From Myxococcales bacterium (GTDB lineage Bacteria; Myxococcota_A; Polyangia; Polyangiales; Polyangiaceae), in contig JACRDA010000276.1 of the NCBI GenBank assembly GCA_016212965.1, positions 1 through 64,000 of the forward strand: DNA of 64,000 nt. The letters run 5' to 3'. Of the stretch, positions 26,006 through 34,431 are shown in pieces. A program made the position numbers and the translations under genes. Each line of letters opens with the position of its first letter. Positions within the stretch are counted from its first letter, which is position 1. Below the pieces are notes generated by a model. That model saw only the letters and a program-made list of their open reading frames with translations, did no database searches and was not told the origin of the DNA.

Positions 26006-27184
26006 TCAGGTCGTCGACGCGTAGGTCCCAGGTGCGCTGGCGCGAGCCGGCTGGATGGCCGTGTGGGCGCCGATGACGAACGGACGGTTGCGCCAGATGA
26101 CCCGCCGGCTCAGGCAGGCGCGCAGCCAGCAGAAGGCCAGGAGGTACGTGCGGACCACCTCGAGCGGCAGCCAGCGCAGGCAAAGGCCGCGACCGCGCAG
26201 CGCGCGGAGCGCCGCCGTGGCGAACGCCGTCTGGACCCCCATCGCGACGAAGAGCGCAGCGAGCGCGGGCAGCGACGGCGCGAGCGCGAAGCCGACCGTG
26301 GCGACGAGCACCGGCGCGAACAGCGGCTCGCACGCGAAGGCCGCGGGGTCGAGGGCGCGACGCAGCTTCGCCCAGCGAGCGTGTCGCTCCAGCGTCCGCG
26401 CGAAGGTGCACGCGACGTTGCGGTTCTCCACGACGTGGAGCGCGAGGGCGACGCGGTACCCCGCGGCCTCGACACGGCGCCCGAGGACGAAGTCCTCCGC
26501 CAGGACGTGCCCTACGGCCTCGAAGCCGCCGCAGGCATCGAGGGCGTCCCGCGTCATCGCCATCGACTTGCCGAGCGCGTACGGGCGCCGTGACACGGCG
26601 CCGAGGGCCGCGAGGCCCGGCATGACCACCGCGCAGAGCTGCAGGTTCTCGAGGGCTGCCCCGAGCGTGCGCTCACCGGTTCCGGCCACGAGGGTCGTGA
26701 CCAGCCCGGTTCCATCGACCTGCAGGGCCGCCGTGACCGCGCGGAGGTAGTCCGGTCCCACGCGCACGTTGGAGTCCGACACCACGAGGACTTCGCCGCG
26801 CGCGCGCGCGGCCATGGCGACGAGCTGCGCGACCTTCGGGTTCGCGGCGGCCTCGGGGTCCGTCAGCACGATGCGCACGCAGAGCTCCGGATGGCGCTCG
26901 AGGAAGGCGCGCGCCACGAGCAGGGCCGCGTCGGCCGGATCGGCGACGCCGAAGATGATCTCGAATGCGGGGTAGTCGAGGCGCGCGAACGACTCGAGGT
27001 TCTCGGCGAGCTCGTCGTCGAGGCCGGCCAGCGGTTTGAGGATGGTCACGAACGGGCTTGCGCCGCCGGGCCGCAGGCTCGCGCGTCGGTGCCACACGAA
27101 GAGGAACACGAGGTGCTGAGCGACGTACAAGAGGAGCGCGACGGCGCTCAGTACGAGACCGACGAGCCCCACGAGCGATGCCAT
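26006..27184 (-). CDS. GT21-family glycosyltransferase (ceramide glucosyltransferase/HpnI-like)
   Basis: A 392-aa membrane glycosyltransferase. An N-terminal anchor (LVGLVGLVLSAVALLLYVAQ) precedes a GT-A catalytic domain with VTILKPLAGLD, FGVADPADAA, LVVSDSNVRVGPDYL (DxD-like), AEDFVLGRRV and the closing ERHARWAKLRR. That matches the (Q/R)xxRW motif of family 21. C-terminal hydrophobic helices follow. Relatives transfer glucose to ceramide or act on hopanoids; sphingolipids occur in myxobacteria, which makes a lipid acceptor likely. The ATG at 27184 starts the anchor. It is divergent from phoB, with 165 bases between. Confidence 0.85.
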   Translation of the reverse strand: MASLVGLVGLVLSAVALLLYVAQHLVFLFVWHRRASLRPGGASPFVTILKPLAGLDDELAENLESFARLDYPAFEIIFGVADPADAALLVARAFLERHPELCVRIVLTDPEAAANPKVAQLVAMAARARGEVLVVSDSNVRVGPDYLRAVTAALQVDGTGLVTTLVAGTGERTLGAALENLQLCAVVMPGLAALGAVSRRPYALGKSMAMTRDALDACGGFEAVGHVLAEDFVLGRRVEAAGYRVALALHVVENRNVACTFARTLERHARWAKLRRALDPAAFACEPLFAPVLVATVGFALAPSLPALAALFVAMGVQTAFATAALRALRGRGLCLRWLPLEVVRTYLLAFCWLRACLSRRVIWRNRPFVIGAHTAIQPARASAPGTYASTT

Positions 27185-27295
27185 GGTGGCAGCATCCTCG
27201 GCTCCGGCATCGAGGGGGCGTCGGGCGGGCGAAGAGTCTGCAACATCGAGCGCCCCGCGCCGCTGCCGGCGGGTCGGGCACGGGCGGCGACGAGC

Positions 27296-27324
27296 CGTCA
27301 CGGCCTCGTTGCACACCCGTCACG
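27296..27324 (+). promoter_or_regulatory. PHO-box-like triple repeat upstream of phoB
   Basis: Three 7-base half-sites lie at exact 11-base intervals: CGTCACG (27296-27302), CGTTGCA (27307-27313) and CGTCACG (27318-27324). Classical PHO boxes are tandem CTGTCAT-like 7-mers separated by 4 bases, so the spacing fits and the sequence partly fits. It lies 26 bases before the phoB ATG, which suggests autoregulation. The GT21 gene is divergent and might share it. Confidence 0.45.
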
Positions 27325-27349
27325 TACGTGGGCTACGAATGAGGAGGAT

Positions 27350-28042
27350 ATGGCCAGCATTCTCATCGTCGAAGACGAGGGCGACCTCGTGCGCGTGCTC
27401 GAGTTCAACCTGCGACTCGGCGGGCACGAGGTGGTGGCCTGCGGCCGGGGACGCGAGGCCATCGACCGCGCGCGCGTCGAGCGGCCGGGCCTCGTGCTGC
27501 TCGATCTCATGCTGCCGGACGTGCCGGGCACCGAGGTGTGCCGCGCCCTGCGCGCCGACCCGCGCACCGCAGGCATCGGCATCGTGATGCTGACCGCCAA
27601 GGGGGAGGAGATTGACCGCGTGGTCGGGTTCGAGGTCGGCGCCGACGACTACGTGGTCAAGCCCTTCAGCGTGCGCGAGCTCGCGCTGCGGGTCGATGCG
27701 GTGCTGCGCCGCAAGGGTGGGGCGGCTCCCGTCATCGAGAGCCCGCAGGTGTTTGGGCGACTGCGCATCGACCGCGCAGCCCACCGCGCGTGGGTCGACG
27801 CGAGCCAGGTCGAGCTCACCGCGCTCGAGTTCAAGCTCCTGGTGGGGCTCTACGAGCGCAAGAACCGGGTGCAGAGCCGCGCGGCCTTGCTCGCGGACGT
27901 GTGGGGCATCGAGGCCGACGTGACGACGCGCACGGTCGACACCCACGTCAAGCGCCTGCGCGAGAAGCTCGGCGCCGCGGCCGACTACATCGAGACGGTG
28001 CGTGGCGTCGGCTACCGCTTCGCAGCCGAGCCGCCCGCATGA
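27350..28042 (+). CDS. phoB: PhoB/OmpR-type response regulator
   Basis: A 230-aa two-domain regulator. The receiver (1-120) has acidic residues E8, D9 and E10 of the pocket, phospho-acceptor D52 (VLLDLMLPDVPG), MLTAKGEE and the Lys in DDYVVKPFS. A winged-helix Trans_Reg_C domain (about 130-225) has ELTALEFKLL, RAALLADVWG, VDTHVKRLREKLG and VRGVGYRF. GAGGAGG precedes the ATG by 2-3 bases. The ppx gene overlaps its stop. This neighbour makes PhoB a better guess than other OmpR members. No phoR kinase is in the window. Confidence 0.85.
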   Translation: MASILIVEDEGDLVRVLEFNLRLGGHEVVACGRGREAIDRARVERPGLVLLDLMLPDVPGTEVCRALRADPRTAGIGIVMLTAKGEEIDRVVGFEVGADDYVVKPFSVRELALRVDAVLRRKGGAAPVIESPQVFGRLRIDRAAHRAWVDASQVELTALEFKLLVGLYERKNRVQSRAALLADVWGIEADVTTRTVDTHVKRLREKLGAAADYIETVRGVGYRFAAEPPA

Positions 28043-29649
28043 CCCGCGCCCCGTGCTCGGCCATGGAACGCGCGTCCACGCCCCCGCCCGCCCTCGAAGC
28101 GGCCGCCGTCGACCTCGGCTCGCACAGCTTCCACCTCGTCGTGGCGCGCCTCAGCGACGGGCGTCTCGAGGTACGCGACCGCATGCGCGAGCGCGTGAGC
28201 CTCGCGGCCGGGCTCGATCGGGAGCAGCGCTTGAGCGAGCCGGCGGTGGAGCGCGCTCTTGCGTGCCTGGCGCGCTTCGGCGAGCGCCTGCGCGGGATGC
28301 GGGCGGACCGGGTGCGGGCCGTGGGCACCAACACGCTCCGCCAGGCCAGGAACAGTGCGTCGTTCGCCGAGCGCGCGCAGCGCGCGCTCGGCTACCCGAT
28401 CGAGACCATCAGCGGTCAGGAAGAGGCGCGCCTCGTGTATCTCGGCGTCGGCCAGACGGTCCCGTCGAGCGACGGCGCCGCCGAGCGGCGGCTGGTCATC
28501 GACATCGGCGGCGGGTCGACCGAGTGCATCATTGGCGAGGGGACGCGCATCCTCGAGGCCGACAGCCTGTTCATGGGCTGCGTCGGCCTCACGCAGCGCT
28601 GCTTTCCCGATGGCGAGCTCACGAAGGAGCGCTTCCGCAAGGCGCGCCTCGCGGCGCTCATCGAGCTGGCGCCGCTCGTGCGCCCCTACCTGCGCGCCGA
28701 CTGGCAGGCCGCGCTCGGGTCGTCGGGCACGGTGCACGCCGTGGCAGCTGCGGCACGCGCGAACGGCTGGGCGAGCGAGGGCATCGGCCCCGCAGCGCTG
28801 AAGAGCCTGCGCAAGGCCCTGTGCGCCGCGGGCCACGTGACGCGCGTCGAGGTGCGCGGGCTCGACGCCGAGCGGGCGACCGTGATCCCCGGCGGTCTGG
28901 CCATCCTCGAGGCGCTCTGCGACGCGTTCGCGCTCGAGCGCCTGCTGCCCGCGCCCGGCGGCCTGCGCGAGGGCGTGCTCCACGATCTGGTGGGCCGCAT
29001 CCGCCACGAGGACGTGCGCGAGCGCACCATTCGTGGGCTGGTCGAACGCTACCGCGTCGATCGAGCTCAGGCGGCGCGCCTCGGCCGGTGCGTGCTGGCG
29101 CTGCTCGACGAGGTGGCGGAGCCGTGGCACGTCGAGCGCGCGCGTGCCGCGCAGCTGCTCGGCTGGGCGGCCCAGCTGTGCGAGATCGGTCTGGCCGTCG
29201 CCCACACCGGCTACCACAGGCATTCGGCGTACATCGTCGAGAACGCGCACTTGCCCGGCTTCGCGCGCGAGGATCAGACCGAGCTCGCCGCCATCGTCCT
29301 GGGCCACCGGCGCAAGCTGCGACGCGGCAACTTCGCCCGGCTGGCCCCGGAGCGGGTCGAGGAGGTCATGCTTCTGACGCTGCTGTTCCGCGTGGCGGCC
29401 GCGCTCTGCCGGAGCCGCGACGAGGAGCCGCTGCCGCGCGTGGTGGTGCGCGGCGAGCCGCACGCGCTCGAGCTCGGCTTCCCCGATGGTTGGCTCGACG
29501 AGCATCCTCTGACGGCGGCGGTGCTGGCGGACAGCGCCCGCGAGCTCGGGCGCGCCGGCGTGCAGCTCGCGTTCGGCAGGCGGGCGAGCGCGCCTCCGTC
29601 CTCGGACGGCCGGGCTCGGCGCGCCAAGGTCTGGAGCGAGGCCACGTAG
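28039..29649 (+). CDS. ppx: Exopolyphosphatase (PPX/GppA family)
   Basis: A 536-aa ASKHA-fold enzyme that removes phosphate from polyphosphate or pppGpp ends. The N-terminal actin-like half has AVDLGSHSFHLVVARL (phosphate 1), VGTNTLRQARN, ISGQEEARLVYLGV, VIDIGGGSTECIIG and GSSGTVHAV. The catalytic glutamate is expected in SGQEEA. A C-terminal HD-like domain (about 330-500; CEIGLAVAHTGYHRHSAYI, AAIVLGHRRKLRR) gives the long PPX form. ATG overlaps the phoB stop (ATGA), so regulation by PhoB and translational coupling are likely. It works opposite to the polyphosphate-using PAP at 42.4 kb. Confidence 0.92.
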   Translation: MTRAPCSAMERASTPPPALEAAAVDLGSHSFHLVVARLSDGRLEVRDRMRERVSLAAGLDREQRLSEPAVERALACLARFGERLRGMRADRVRAVGTNTLRQARNSASFAERAQRALGYPIETISGQEEARLVYLGVGQTVPSSDGAAERRLVIDIGGGSTECIIGEGTRILEADSLFMGCVGLTQRCFPDGELTKERFRKARLAALIELAPLVRPYLRADWQAALGSSGTVHAVAAAARANGWASEGIGPAALKSLRKALCAAGHVTRVEVRGLDAERATVIPGGLAILEALCDAFALERLLPAPGGLREGVLHDLVGRIRHEDVRERTIRGLVERYRVDRAQAARLGRCVLALLDEVAEPWHVERARAAQLLGWAAQLCEIGLAVAHTGYHRHSAYIVENAHLPGFAREDQTELAAIVLGHRRKLRRGNFARLAPERVEEVMLLTLLFRVAAALCRSRDEEPLPRVVVRGEPHALELGFPDGWLDEHPLTAAVLADSARELGRAGVQLAFGRRASAPPSSDGRARRAKVWSEAT

Positions 29650-29716
29650 AGGCTTGCGCCCGCTTGCGCCTCCCGCGCCTGTCCACCCGCGCCTCCCGGT
29701 GGTACCACCGCCCGCG

Positions 29717-30259
29717 ATGCACGCCCCGCTCGTCGCCCGCCGCTTCGTGCCGTGGCGCATGTTCGTCGGGGTCGGGCTCATCCCGCTCGGTGGGCTGCTC
29801 GTCTACCTGCACCTCTTCACCGAGCTACTCGGCAGCGGGCGCAAGATCTACATCATGTTCCTCCTGCTCGCGGGCGCCATCTCGCTCGGCGGCGTGGTGC
29901 TCGTGACGCAGTCGTTCGCGCGCGCCTGCGTGGCCTGCAAGAGGCCGCTCGAGTCGACGAGCCTGTGCGTGCCGGCCGAGTGGGAGGGCTGGCTCTGCGA
30001 GCTCGCCCAGAGCGGTCACGGGCCCGCGCTCGGGGGGCTCGCGCAGGCGCCCGTGCCACCGCCCGCGTACCGCTCGAGTGCGCTCGCGGTCGAGTACTGC
30101 CCGACCTGCCGCCGCGTCGCCGAGATCCACGCCGCGCGCCGCGTGCCCGACGGCAAGGGCTCGTTCACGGACACGAAGCTCACCGAGCCCACGGTGTTCG
30201 CGGGGCCCGAGGTCGGCTGGGTCGTCGACCTCGCGAAGGCCCGCGCGCCGCAGGCGTGA
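29717..30259 (+). CDS. Two-TM protein with paired CxxC motifs
   Basis: A 180-aa hypothetical membrane protein. Two hydrophobic segments (MFVGVGLIPLGGLLVYLHL and LLLAGAISLGGVVLVTQSF) frame a short polar loop. A cytoplasmic part follows with CVACKRP and later CPTCRR, which may bind one zinc ion. The ATG at 29717 is chosen over an in-frame upstream start in Pro-rich sequence. It lies 67 bases after ppx. A truncated, frameshifted copy exists at 7189-7483. Function unknown. Confidence 0.72.
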   Translation: MHAPLVARRFVPWRMFVGVGLIPLGGLLVYLHLFTELLGSGRKIYIMFLLLAGAISLGGVVLVTQSFARACVACKRPLESTSLCVPAEWEGWLCELAQSGHGPALGGLAQAPVPPPAYRSSALAVEYCPTCRRVAEIHAARRVPDGKGSFTDTKLTEPTVFAGPEVGWVVDLAKARAPQA

Positions 30260-30266
30260 CGCGGGC

Positions 30267-30330
30267 GACGGAGCGGAGCGGGGCGGGGCGGGGCGGGCGG
30301 AGCGAGGCGGAGCGAGGGCTGGGCGGCCTT
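30267..30330. repeat. GC-rich pentamer-like tract
   Basis: A short low-complexity run of ggagcgg / ggggcgg units between the CxxC protein gene and the carbamoyltransferase gene. It can be read as degenerate cggag and ggggc repeats. No reading frame with a start signal crosses it. Confidence 0.5.
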
Positions 30331-30364
30331 TCCTTCGCCGCGCGATCCTGGGATCCTCGGGCGC

Positions 30365-32092
30365 ATGTCGACCGTCGTCCTCGGCGTCAACTGCGCCTAC
30401 CACGAGTCCTCGGCGTGCCTCATCAAGGACGGCGCGATCGTCGCCGCCGTCGAGGAGGAGCGCTTCAACCGCGTGAAGCACGCCAAGCACGCGCGCGTCG
30501 ACAACGCCGACGAGCTGCCGCAGGAGTCGATCGCCTACGTGCTCGCGGCGGGCGGCGTCCAGCCGGGCGATGTCGACCACGTCGCGCTCTCGCTCGATCC
30601 GGAGCGCCGGCTCGCGGCGAACCGCGATCTCCGCGAGCCGGGTGTGCCGCCGGGGGACTTCGGCACGCCCGAGGGCGAGGAAACCTTCGCGCGCCACGTG
30701 CGCCGCTCGGGGGAGCTCTTGCGGGCCCGCTTTACGCGCGCCGAGGTGCACTTTCTGCCGCACCACCTGTGCCACGCGGCGAGCGCCTTCTACCCGTCGC
30801 GCCACGAGCGGGCCGCCGTGCTCGCGATCGACGGCATCGGTGAGTCCGCCTCGACCTGGCTCGGCGTCGGCGAGGGCAACGAGCTCCGCACGCTCGTGGA
30901 GGTGGGCTACCCGAGCTCGCTCGGCCTCTTGTGGGAGAAGATGAGCGAGCACCTCGGTTTCGATCGCTACGCCGGGCCCGGCAAGGTGATGGGCTACGCG
31001 TGCATCACCGATCCGCTGGGCGAGGACAGCGCGGTCGACTACGCCGAGCGCTTCCGGCGCTTCGTCCGGCTCACCGACGACGGGTTCTCGGTCGACAACA
31101 CGGTGACGCGCTTTCGCGCGCCGGACTTCGCGGGGCTCGAGCCCTTGTTCGGTCCGCGCCGCACGAGCGTCGTCGATCGCTTCGAGGAGGCGAGCATCGC
31201 TTCCGGTCTGCAGGTCGTGACCGATGAGGTCATCGTCCACCTGGCGCGCGTGCTCCACGACAAGACCGGCGCCGCGGCGCTCTGCATGGCCGGCGGGGTG
31301 GCGCTCAACTGCGTCGCCAACGCGGCCATCCTGCGCCGGACGCCCTTCACCGCCCTGCACATCCAGCCGGCGGCCAACGACGCCGGCACCGCGCTCGGCG
31401 CCGCCTGCCTCGTGTGGTGCCAGCTGCTCGGCCACCGCCGGCCGCGCCTCGACCACGCGTACCTCGGGCCGGAGTACGACGAGGCCGAGATCGCCGCCGC
31501 GCTCGCCGCAGCCGGGCTCACGGCCGACAAGCCCGACGATCTCGCGGCGACGACGGCGCGCCTCGTGCTCGACGGCAACATCGTCGCGTGGTTCCAGGGC
31601 CGGCTCGAGCTCGGCCCGCGCGCGCTCGGCAACCGCAGCATCCTCGCCGATCCGAGCCGCTTCGACGTGCGCACGCGGCTCAACGCCCGGACGAAGGAGC
31701 GCGAGTCGTTCCGGCCCTTCGCCCCGTCCGTGCTCGCCGAGGACGTCGGCCGCCTGCTCGAGGCGCCCGCCGACCTCGACGCCGCGGGCTACATGCTCCT
31801 CGCCCTGCCCTTGCGCGACCGCCGCGCGGCGCAGCGCATCCCCGCCGTCGTGCAGGAGAACGGCTCGACGGGCGTCGCGACGTCGCGCGTCCACGTCGTC
31901 AACGAGGCCGCCAATCCCCTCTACGCGCGCCTCCTGCGCGAGGTGAAGGCGCGCTCCGGCATCGGCATGGTGCTCAACACGTCGTTCAACGTGAGCGAGC
32001 CCATCGTGTGCTCGCCGGCGCACGCGGCGCGCACCTACGCGCGCTCGCGCATGGATGCCCTCGCCATCGGCCCCTTCCTGGTGCGCCGGTGA
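30365..32092 (+). CDS. NodU/CmcH-family carbamoyltransferase
   Basis: A 575-aa enzyme of the O-carbamoyltransferase family, which makes carbamoyl-adenylate from carbamoyl phosphate and ATP and passes it to a hydroxyl acceptor. The N-terminal Kae1-like domain (1-340) has VLGVNCAYHESSACLI, LPHHLCHAASAFYPS (metal His), AIDGIGESAS and MAGGVALNCVANA. The C-terminal YrdC-like domain (about 385-570) has GRLELGPRALGNRSILADP, RESFRPFAPSVL and NTSFNVSEPIV. Key His and ATP residues look intact. The stop overlaps the next start (GTGA), so it acts with the radical SAM protein. The acceptor is unknown. Confidence 0.92.
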   Translation: MSTVVLGVNCAYHESSACLIKDGAIVAAVEEERFNRVKHAKHARVDNADELPQESIAYVLAAGGVQPGDVDHVALSLDPERRLAANRDLREPGVPPGDFGTPEGEETFARHVRRSGELLRARFTRAEVHFLPHHLCHAASAFYPSRHERAAVLAIDGIGESASTWLGVGEGNELRTLVEVGYPSSLGLLWEKMSEHLGFDRYAGPGKVMGYACITDPLGEDSAVDYAERFRRFVRLTDDGFSVDNTVTRFRAPDFAGLEPLFGPRRTSVVDRFEEASIASGLQVVTDEVIVHLARVLHDKTGAAALCMAGGVALNCVANAAILRRTPFTALHIQPAANDAGTALGAACLVWCQLLGHRRPRLDHAYLGPEYDEAEIAAALAAAGLTADKPDDLAATTARLVLDGNIVAWFQGRLELGPRALGNRSILADPSRFDVRTRLNARTKERESFRPFAPSVLAEDVGRLLEAPADLDAAGYMLLALPLRDRRAAQRIPAVVQENGSTGVATSRVHVVNEAANPLYARLLREVKARSGIGMVLNTSFNVSEPIVCSPAHAARTYARSRMDALAIGPFLVRR

Positions 32093-33066
32093 GCGAGCTC
32101 GACCTCCGGCTGCCGGCCTGGGTCGAGCGCGTGCCCGCGTGGCTCGACGGCCAGCCGACCACGCGCCTCATCTTCATCTTCCGCGCCATCGGCTGCGCCT
32201 ACGCGCGCCGGCTCGACGGCGGCTGCACCATGTGTGGCTTCGCCGAGATGTCGACCAAGGGCGAGCGCGTGCCGCCCGAGGATCTCGTGGCGCAGCTCGA
32301 CTCGGTGCTCGACGCGCCCGGGGCGCTCGACGGGGTCGGCGAGGTGGATCTCTACAACTCGGGCTCCTTCTTCGCCGACCAGGAGATCCCGCCCGAGGTG
32401 CGCGCCCACGTCCTCGGCCGGCTCGGGCGCTCGACGGTGCGGCGCGTGCTCGTCGAGGCGCGCCCGGAGCACGTCAAGGCCCACGACCTCGCCGCGGCGC
32501 GGGCGGCGCTCGGGGACCGCGAGCTCGAGGTCGGCATCGGCCTCGAGAGCGCCGACGATCACGTGCGCGAGGTGCTCATCCACAAGGGCTTCGGACGCGC
32601 CGATTTCGAGCGCGCCGCCCGGGTGCTGGGCGAGGCGGGCGCGCGCCTGCTCGCCTACCTCATCATCAAGCCGCCGGGTCTCTCCGAGGCCGAGGCCGTC
32701 GAGGACGCGGTCGCCTCGGCGCGCTACGTCTTCGAGGTCGCGGCCCGCACGCGCGTGCGCGCGCGGGCGGCGTACCAGCCGACCTTCGTCGCGCGCGGCG
32801 CCCTCGTCGAGCGCGAGTTCCAGGCGGGGCGCTACCAGCCCCCGAGCCTCTGGTCCGTCGTCGCGATCGTGCGGCGGGCCCACGCCTCGGGCGAGCTCAC
32901 GGTCGGCCTGAGCGACGAGGGGCTCGAGCCGCACCGCCTGCCGTCGGGCTGTGCGGCCTGCACGCCGCGCCTGCGGGCCGCGCTCGCGGAGTACAACCGG
33001 ACGCGGGAGCTCGGGGCGCTCGAGGGGCTCGCGTGCGCGTGTGCGGGGGCGGGGGCGTGTGAGTGA
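32089..33066 (+). CDS. Elp3-like radical SAM enzyme (TIGR01210/RaSEA-like)
   Basis: A 325-aa radical SAM protein. The cluster motif is Cx9CxxC (C36, C46, C49 in GCAYARRLDGGCTMCGF), the Elp3-like spacing found in TIGR01210-type proteins and archaeosine synthase RaSEA. Further features are DLYNSGSFF, LVEARPEHV, VGIGLES, LLAYLIIKPPGLSEAEA and a late SGCAACTP motif that may be zinc-binding. GTG at 32089 overlaps the carbamoyltransferase stop. The last residues (CACAGAGACE) are encoded by the G-rich tract that begins there. RaSEA activity itself is unlikely outside archaea; nucleoside or metabolite modification is a guess. Confidence 0.8.
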   Translation: MSELDLRLPAWVERVPAWLDGQPTTRLIFIFRAIGCAYARRLDGGCTMCGFAEMSTKGERVPPEDLVAQLDSVLDAPGALDGVGEVDLYNSGSFFADQEIPPEVRAHVLGRLGRSTVRRVLVEARPEHVKAHDLAAARAALGDRELEVGIGLESADDHVREVLIHKGFGRADFERAARVLGEAGARLLAYLIIKPPGLSEAEAVEDAVASARYVFEVAARTRVRARAAYQPTFVARGALVEREFQAGRYQPPSLWSVVAIVRRAHASGELTVGLSDEGLEPHRLPSGCAACTPRLRAALAEYNRTRELGALEGLACACAGAGACE

Positions 33067-33128
33067 GCGGGGGCGGGAGCGTGGGCGGGGGCGTGAGAGT
33101 GGGCGGGGGCGGGTGAGTGGGTGGGAGC
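33040..33128. repeat. G-rich tract entering the radical SAM 3' end
   Basis: Degenerate hexamers of the type gcgggg / gtgagt / gcggga run from the last codons of the radical SAM gene into the gap. They resemble the tracts at 8668 and 11519. The coding end may have been lengthened by the repeat. Confidence 0.65.
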
Positions 33129-33335
33129 GTCGAGCTCGAGATCGCCACGCTGTTCGGGGACGATCCGACGGTCTGACGCGTCCGCCTGGACGCCCTTGCG
33201 ATCCGGCGGGCGCCGAGGACGCTCGACCCGGTGCTCGGCTGCGCCAACCCGTCCGCTACCCCGGCGCCGCACGTCGTGGCGAGCGACCTCGCCACGGGCC
33301 ACGTGGCGGAGCAGGGGCGCAGCGAGCTCCGGTAG
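33129..33335 (+). pseudogene. Decayed coding remnant
   Basis: The frame reads VELEIATLFGDDPTV, a TGA at 33174, then RVRLDALAIRRAPRTLDPVL and on to HVVASDLATGHVAEQGRSEL and TAG. The composition and strand-like pattern look coding, but there is no start and one internal stop. I cannot name the family. It would explain the gap between 33129 and 33373. Confidence 0.35.
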
Positions 33336-33373
33336 ACCCGAGTACCGTCGTGGGGCAAAGTGCCCTCGGACCC

Positions 33374-34273
33374 ATGCGAGCACATCAGGACCCGAGCGAA
33401 CGACGACGCCCTGTGCGCCTGTGCGCGGCAGTCGGGGCGGCACTCTGCGTCGCAGCGGCCACCGCCTGCGGCTCGACGGGCAAGCCCGCCCTGCCGGACG
33501 TCACCGTCGAGGCCGCACGGCCGTCGTCGGCGCCGTCCGCGCGCCCGGCGGCCGCAGCGGGGATCGAGCGACCGAAGACGGAAGAGGCGTGGCGCACGGC
33601 CAAGCGCATCCACGTGTCGGGCGAGGGCGTGCTCGGGTGCCACGGCGAGCGGCTGCCCGCGTGGGCGCGTGTCGTGTGCGACGACGCCGTCAACGTCTTC
33701 GACGCCTGGCCGATCGGTGCGGCCGTTGCGCCGGAGGCCCGAGACGCCGGCACGGCCGCCGTGGAGGTCGAGGTCGGCAAGCGGGCCGCCGTCGTCTTTC
33801 GCTGGGAGCCCGGCGCCCGCGTCACGGCCACCTTCGCGTGGTCCGGTCGGACGCCGGTCGTGTTCGAGGCGAGCTGGCCGAGCGGCGCCGAGCCTCCGAC
33901 GCTCGGCGCGCTCCGTGGCGCGCCCGACATCTCGGCCGAGGACCTCCACAACTTCGTGTGCGCGTGCCCCGTGCAGGGTCTCGCCGCGGCGCATGCCTGC
34001 GACCTCGGAGGCGGCTTGCCGCTCGAGTGTCTGCGGACCACCTACCTCGCGGCGCCGACGCCGGAGGCGTGTCAGCTCGTGCGCGAGTGTTTCTGGGCGG
34101 AGCCCTCTTCGTTCGCGGCGTGCCTCGACGGGGAGGAGCACGACGGCGTCTGCCCAACCTGCCGTTGCCAGATCGCCTGCGGCTCGAAGCGCAGCCCCTG
34201 CCCGCCGGGCACGGCGTGCGTGCAGGGCGTGCGGGAATCGATCTGCGAGTGGCCCGAGGACGGCGCGCGATGA
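33374..34273 (+). CDS. Hypothetical lipoprotein
   Basis: A 299-aa lipoprotein. Its leader is MRAHQDPSERRRPVRLCAAVGAALCVAAATAC with an ATAC lipobox. An Ala/Ser/Pro linker follows, then a beta-rich domain (GTAAVEVEVGKRAAVVFRW). The end is Cys-rich (FVCACPVQG, LVRECFW, CPTCRCQIACGSKRSPCPPG). The ATG at 33374 is the only one with a plausible signal peptide. No family is recognised. It is alone on its strand between remnant sequence and the convergent zinc-ribbon gene. Confidence 0.75.
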   Translation: MRAHQDPSERRRPVRLCAAVGAALCVAAATACGSTGKPALPDVTVEAARPSSAPSARPAAAAGIERPKTEEAWRTAKRIHVSGEGVLGCHGERLPAWARVVCDDAVNVFDAWPIGAAVAPEARDAGTAAVEVEVGKRAAVVFRWEPGARVTATFAWSGRTPVVFEASWPSGAEPPTLGALRGAPDISAEDLHNFVCACPVQGLAAAHACDLGGGLPLECLRTTYLAAPTPEACQLVRECFWAEPSSFAACLDGEEHDGVCPTCRCQIACGSKRSPCPPGTACVQGVRESICEWPEDGAR

Positions 34274-34334
34274 GCGAGGCCACGGTGCCGAAGGTGTGTG
34301 TCATCGTGCGCCTCCCCGAGGGGGGCGCGGACGC

Positions 34335-34431
34335 TCACCCCGCCGCCGTGCGCTCGGCGGTCGGCACGCGCGTGTCGTCGTAGATCTCGGCGAGCGAGAC
34401 GGTCAGCTCGACCGACTCGAGGGACGGCTCT
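34335..34431 (-). pseudogene. Possible coding tail on the minus strand
   Basis: Directly behind the zinc-ribbon gene the minus strand reads TEEPSLESVELTVSLAEIYD and DDTRVPTAERTAAG to a TGA at 34337-34335. No start codon is available because a TGA closes the frame upstream. It may be the tail of a lost gene or an alternative C-terminus reached by a frameshift. Evidence is compositional only. Confidence 0.25.

Noticed and set aside
22944-26411. A 1155-codon minus-strand frame across the operon end and the CpdA-like gene
   Set aside because: Arg/Pro/Ala-rich translation without hydrophobic cores. It lies opposite well-supported genes and shows no start signal; a GC-driven shadow.
34270-34383. 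A 37-codon frame whose ATG overlaps the stop of the lipoprotein gene at 33374-34273
   Set aside because: The ATGA overlap is attractive, but the peptide has no hydrophobic pattern and the opposite strand reads more like coding sequence. Too weak to list as a gene.
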